From: an uncultured Bacteroidota bacterium
GTDB lineage: Bacteria; Bacteroidota; Bacteroidia; Chitinophagales; Chitinophagaceae
Length of the DNA: 46,726 nt
Assembly: GCA_903906365.1 (NCBI GenBank)
Contig: CAIVKC010000009.1
Coordinates: 1 to 46,726, forward strand
Direction of reading: 5' to 3'
The notes under the pieces were generated by a model, which searched no databases, was not told the DNA's origin, and worked only from the letters and a program-made list of their open reading frames with translations. A program made the position numbers and the translations under genes. Below, one piece after another: positions 45,211 to 46,726 of this stretch (within the stretch, counting starts at the first letter, position 1; each line of letters starts with the position of its first letter).

Positions 45211-46726
45211 GATACTCATCCTGATACTGCTGGCAATGCCCAGTTTGTCCTGCCACCGGGACGATCATGCGCTTTTTAGCTCCCTGAGCCCCTCAGCCAC
45301 GAATGTCCGCTTTGAAAACAACCTGGAAAAAAGGGAGCGCTTCAGTATTTTATATTACCTCTATTACTATAATGGCGGCGGCGTGGCCGTGGGGGATATC
45401 AACGGGGACGGCCTGCCCGACCTGTATTTTGCGGCCAACAGTGCGGGGCACAACAAGCTCTACCTCAACAAAGGCAATTTTGTCTTTGAAGACATCACCG
45501 ATAAAGCCGGTGTGGCCGGCACGTCCGACTGGTGCACCGGGGTCACCATGGCAGACGTCAACGGGGACGGCCTGCTGGATATCTATGTCTGCGCAGTGGC
45601 CAATACCCATGAACTGCACGGCCACAACGAGCTGTTCATCAACAACGGCAACGGGACCTTCACCGAGAGCGCGGCTGCCTACGGGCTTGACTTTTCGGGT
45701 TTTTCCACCCAGGCGGTCTTTTTTGACTTCGACCATGACGGGGACCTGGACTGCTATATCCTCAACCAATCCCATAACCCCAACCAGAATATCGTCGACA
45801 CTTCCGCCCGCCGGAAAATGGATCCCTATGCCGGGGACCGGCTCTACAGAAACGACCGCAAAGGCGGTCAGGGTAAGTTTACCGATGTCAGCCAACAGGC
45901 GGGCATCTTCCAAAGTAACCTGGGCTACGGCCTGGGTATCACCGTCGCCGATTTCAACAACGACGGTTGGGACGATATCTATGTCGGCAATGACTTCCAT
46001 GAGAACGATTATTACTATATCAATAACCACGACGGTACTTTCCGGGAGAGCGGTGCGGACCATTTCCGCCACTACAGCCGTTTTTCCATGGGAAACGATG
46101 CGGCCGATTTCAACAACGACGGACAGATGGACCTGATCACCGTGGACATGCTCCCCTCCGATGAAAAGATTCTGAAGACCTATGGCAGCGATGAGCACCT
46201 GGATATCTATACCCAGAAAATCATTAAAAACGGCTACCAGCACCAGGTTTCCCGCAACTGCCTGCAGCGCAACAACGGGGACGGGGTGAGCTTCAGCGAT
46301 GTGGCCCTGCTCTCGGGGGTCTCTGCCACCGACTGGAGCTGGAGCCCGCTGTTCGCCGATTTTGACAACGACGGCAATAAGGACCTATTCATTTCCAGCG
46401 GAATCGTCAAGCGCCCGGTGGACCTGGATTATGTCAAATTCATTTCCGACATATATAACCATAAAGTACTGAACACTTCCGATAAACTCGATGACAAGGC
46501 ACTCGACAAAATGCCGGACGGGGCCTCCCATCCCTACCTGTTCCAGGGTGACGGAGCCCTGCATTTCAAGGACAGGAGCCAGGATTGGGGAACGGGTTCG
46601 ATGAAGGGTTATTATAACGGGGCAGCCTATGCGGACCTGGATAATGACGGCAACCTGGATTTGGTGATCAACTGCCTCAATGCCCCGGCGGTGATCCTGC
46701 AAAACAGGGCGCCCCATAAAAATGCC
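45176..46726 (+). CDS. CRTAC1-like FG-GAP/VCBS repeat lipoprotein (C-terminus outside window)
   Basis: The frame is open for 517 codons from the ATG at 45176 (45191 is an alternative) to the right window edge. A signal sequence is present (LKILILILLAMPSLSC, possible lipoprotein). Seven calcium-loop repeats of the FG-GAP kind are visible: DINGDGLPD, DVNGDGLLD, DFDHDGDLD, DFNNDGWDD, DFNNDGQMD, DFDNDGNKD and DLDNDGNLD, each in a propeller blade. Bacteroidota proteins with this layout usually end in an ASPIC/UnbV domain, which would lie beyond the window. Such proteins are frequent in large SusCD-linked clusters, and their role is unknown. The start overlaps the seven-heme cytochrome gene. Confidence 0.88.
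   Translation, partial: MNTNGMSNATLKILILILLAMPSLSCHRDDHALFSSLSPSATNVRFENNLEKRERFSILYYLYYYNGGGVAVGDINGDGLPDLYFAANSAGHNKLYLNKGNFVFEDITDKAGVAGTSDWCTGVTMADVNGDGLLDIYVCAVANTHELHGHNELFINNGNGTFTESAAAYGLDFSGFSTQAVFFDFDHDGDLDCYILNQSHNPNQNIVDTSARRKMDPYAGDRLYRNDRKGGQGKFTDVSQQAGIFQSNLGYGLGITVADFNNDGWDDIYVGNDFHENDYYYINNHDGTFRESGADHFRHYSRFSMGNDAADFNNDGQMDLITVDMLPSDEKILKTYGSDEHLDIYTQKIIKNGYQHQVSRNCLQRNNGDGVSFSDVALLSGVSATDWSWSPLFADFDNDGNKDLFISSGIVKRPVDLDYVKFISDIYNHKVLNTSDKLDDKALDKMPDGASHPYLFQGDGALHFKDRSQDWGTGSMKGYYNGAAYADLDNDGNLDLVINCLNAPAVILQNRAPHKNA

Noticed and set aside
45303-46136. Plus-strand frame of 277 codons and its minus-strand partner at 45350-46243
   Set aside because: Both overlap the CRTAC1-like frame, whose calcium-loop repeats are clear. 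Their Thr/Ser- or Val/Ile-rich text reflects the repeats read out of frame.

Overview
The window looks like a chromosome segment of a saccharolytic member of the Bacteroidota, probably Chitinophagaceae or a close relative. The evidence is a SusC/SusD pair behind an ECF sigma factor and a FecR anti-sigma factor, a type IX secretion C-terminal sorting domain, many signal peptides and lipoboxes, GH9/GH13/GH29/GH32-like enzymes, and one promoter of the Bacteroidota type (TTTG, 21 nt, TAnnTTTG). Shine-Dalgarno sequences are mostly absent. Genus assignment is inference.

Layout. 1-6.3 kb (minus strand): a class III nucleotide cyclase with a TIR domain, cut by the window edge; a GH9 glycosidase fused to an atypical NodB deacetylase domain; an exported DsrE-like protein; and a GH13 lipoprotein. 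The last three may form one transcription unit. 6.3-7.5 kb has no convincing gene. 7.5-9.7 kb: an LpxR-like outer-membrane lipid A deacylase, convergent with a sialidase-fold lipoprotein. 9.9-16.9 kb (plus): a tight four-gene operon, ThuA / cytochrome c plus DUF6797-like plus beta-propeller / ThuA / GH29 alpha-L-fucosidase. 16.9-19.8 kb: a divergent pair, an acetyl-xylan-esterase-like hydrolase and a GH32-like enzyme, with a good promoter between them. 20.0-23.6 kb: an RDD membrane protein with an EreA/ChaN-like outer domain, convergent with an M1 metallopeptidase. 24.5-30.8 kb: a 2,084-residue T9SS-exported repeat protein ending in a strong terminator.

30.8-35.7 kb is visibly AT-rich and unlike its surroundings. 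It holds two small secreted proteins, decayed gene fragments, a 5'-truncated RHS tip with a variable C-terminal domain, and an overlapping lipoprotein that looks like its immunity partner. It is bounded on the right by a CAT-anticodon tRNA. I read it as a polymorphic-toxin tip/immunity scrapyard.

36.0-46.7 kb (plus): ECF sigma factor, FecR, SusC, SusD, a LamG-type surface lipoprotein, a seven-heme cytochrome c and a CRTAC1-like FG-GAP protein that runs off the window. The sigma/FecR pair presumably senses substrate through the STN domain of the SusC protein. Terminators or hairpins separate fecR from susC, susD from the LamG gene, and the LamG gene from the cytochrome gene.

Most of the window serves extracellular carbohydrate capture and breakdown. 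The least explained parts are the ThuA/cytochrome/ThuA/fucosidase operon, the RDD-EreA-like fusion, the GH9-NodB fusion, the RHS tip island, and the seven-heme cytochrome/CRTAC1 pair attached to a SusCD locus.
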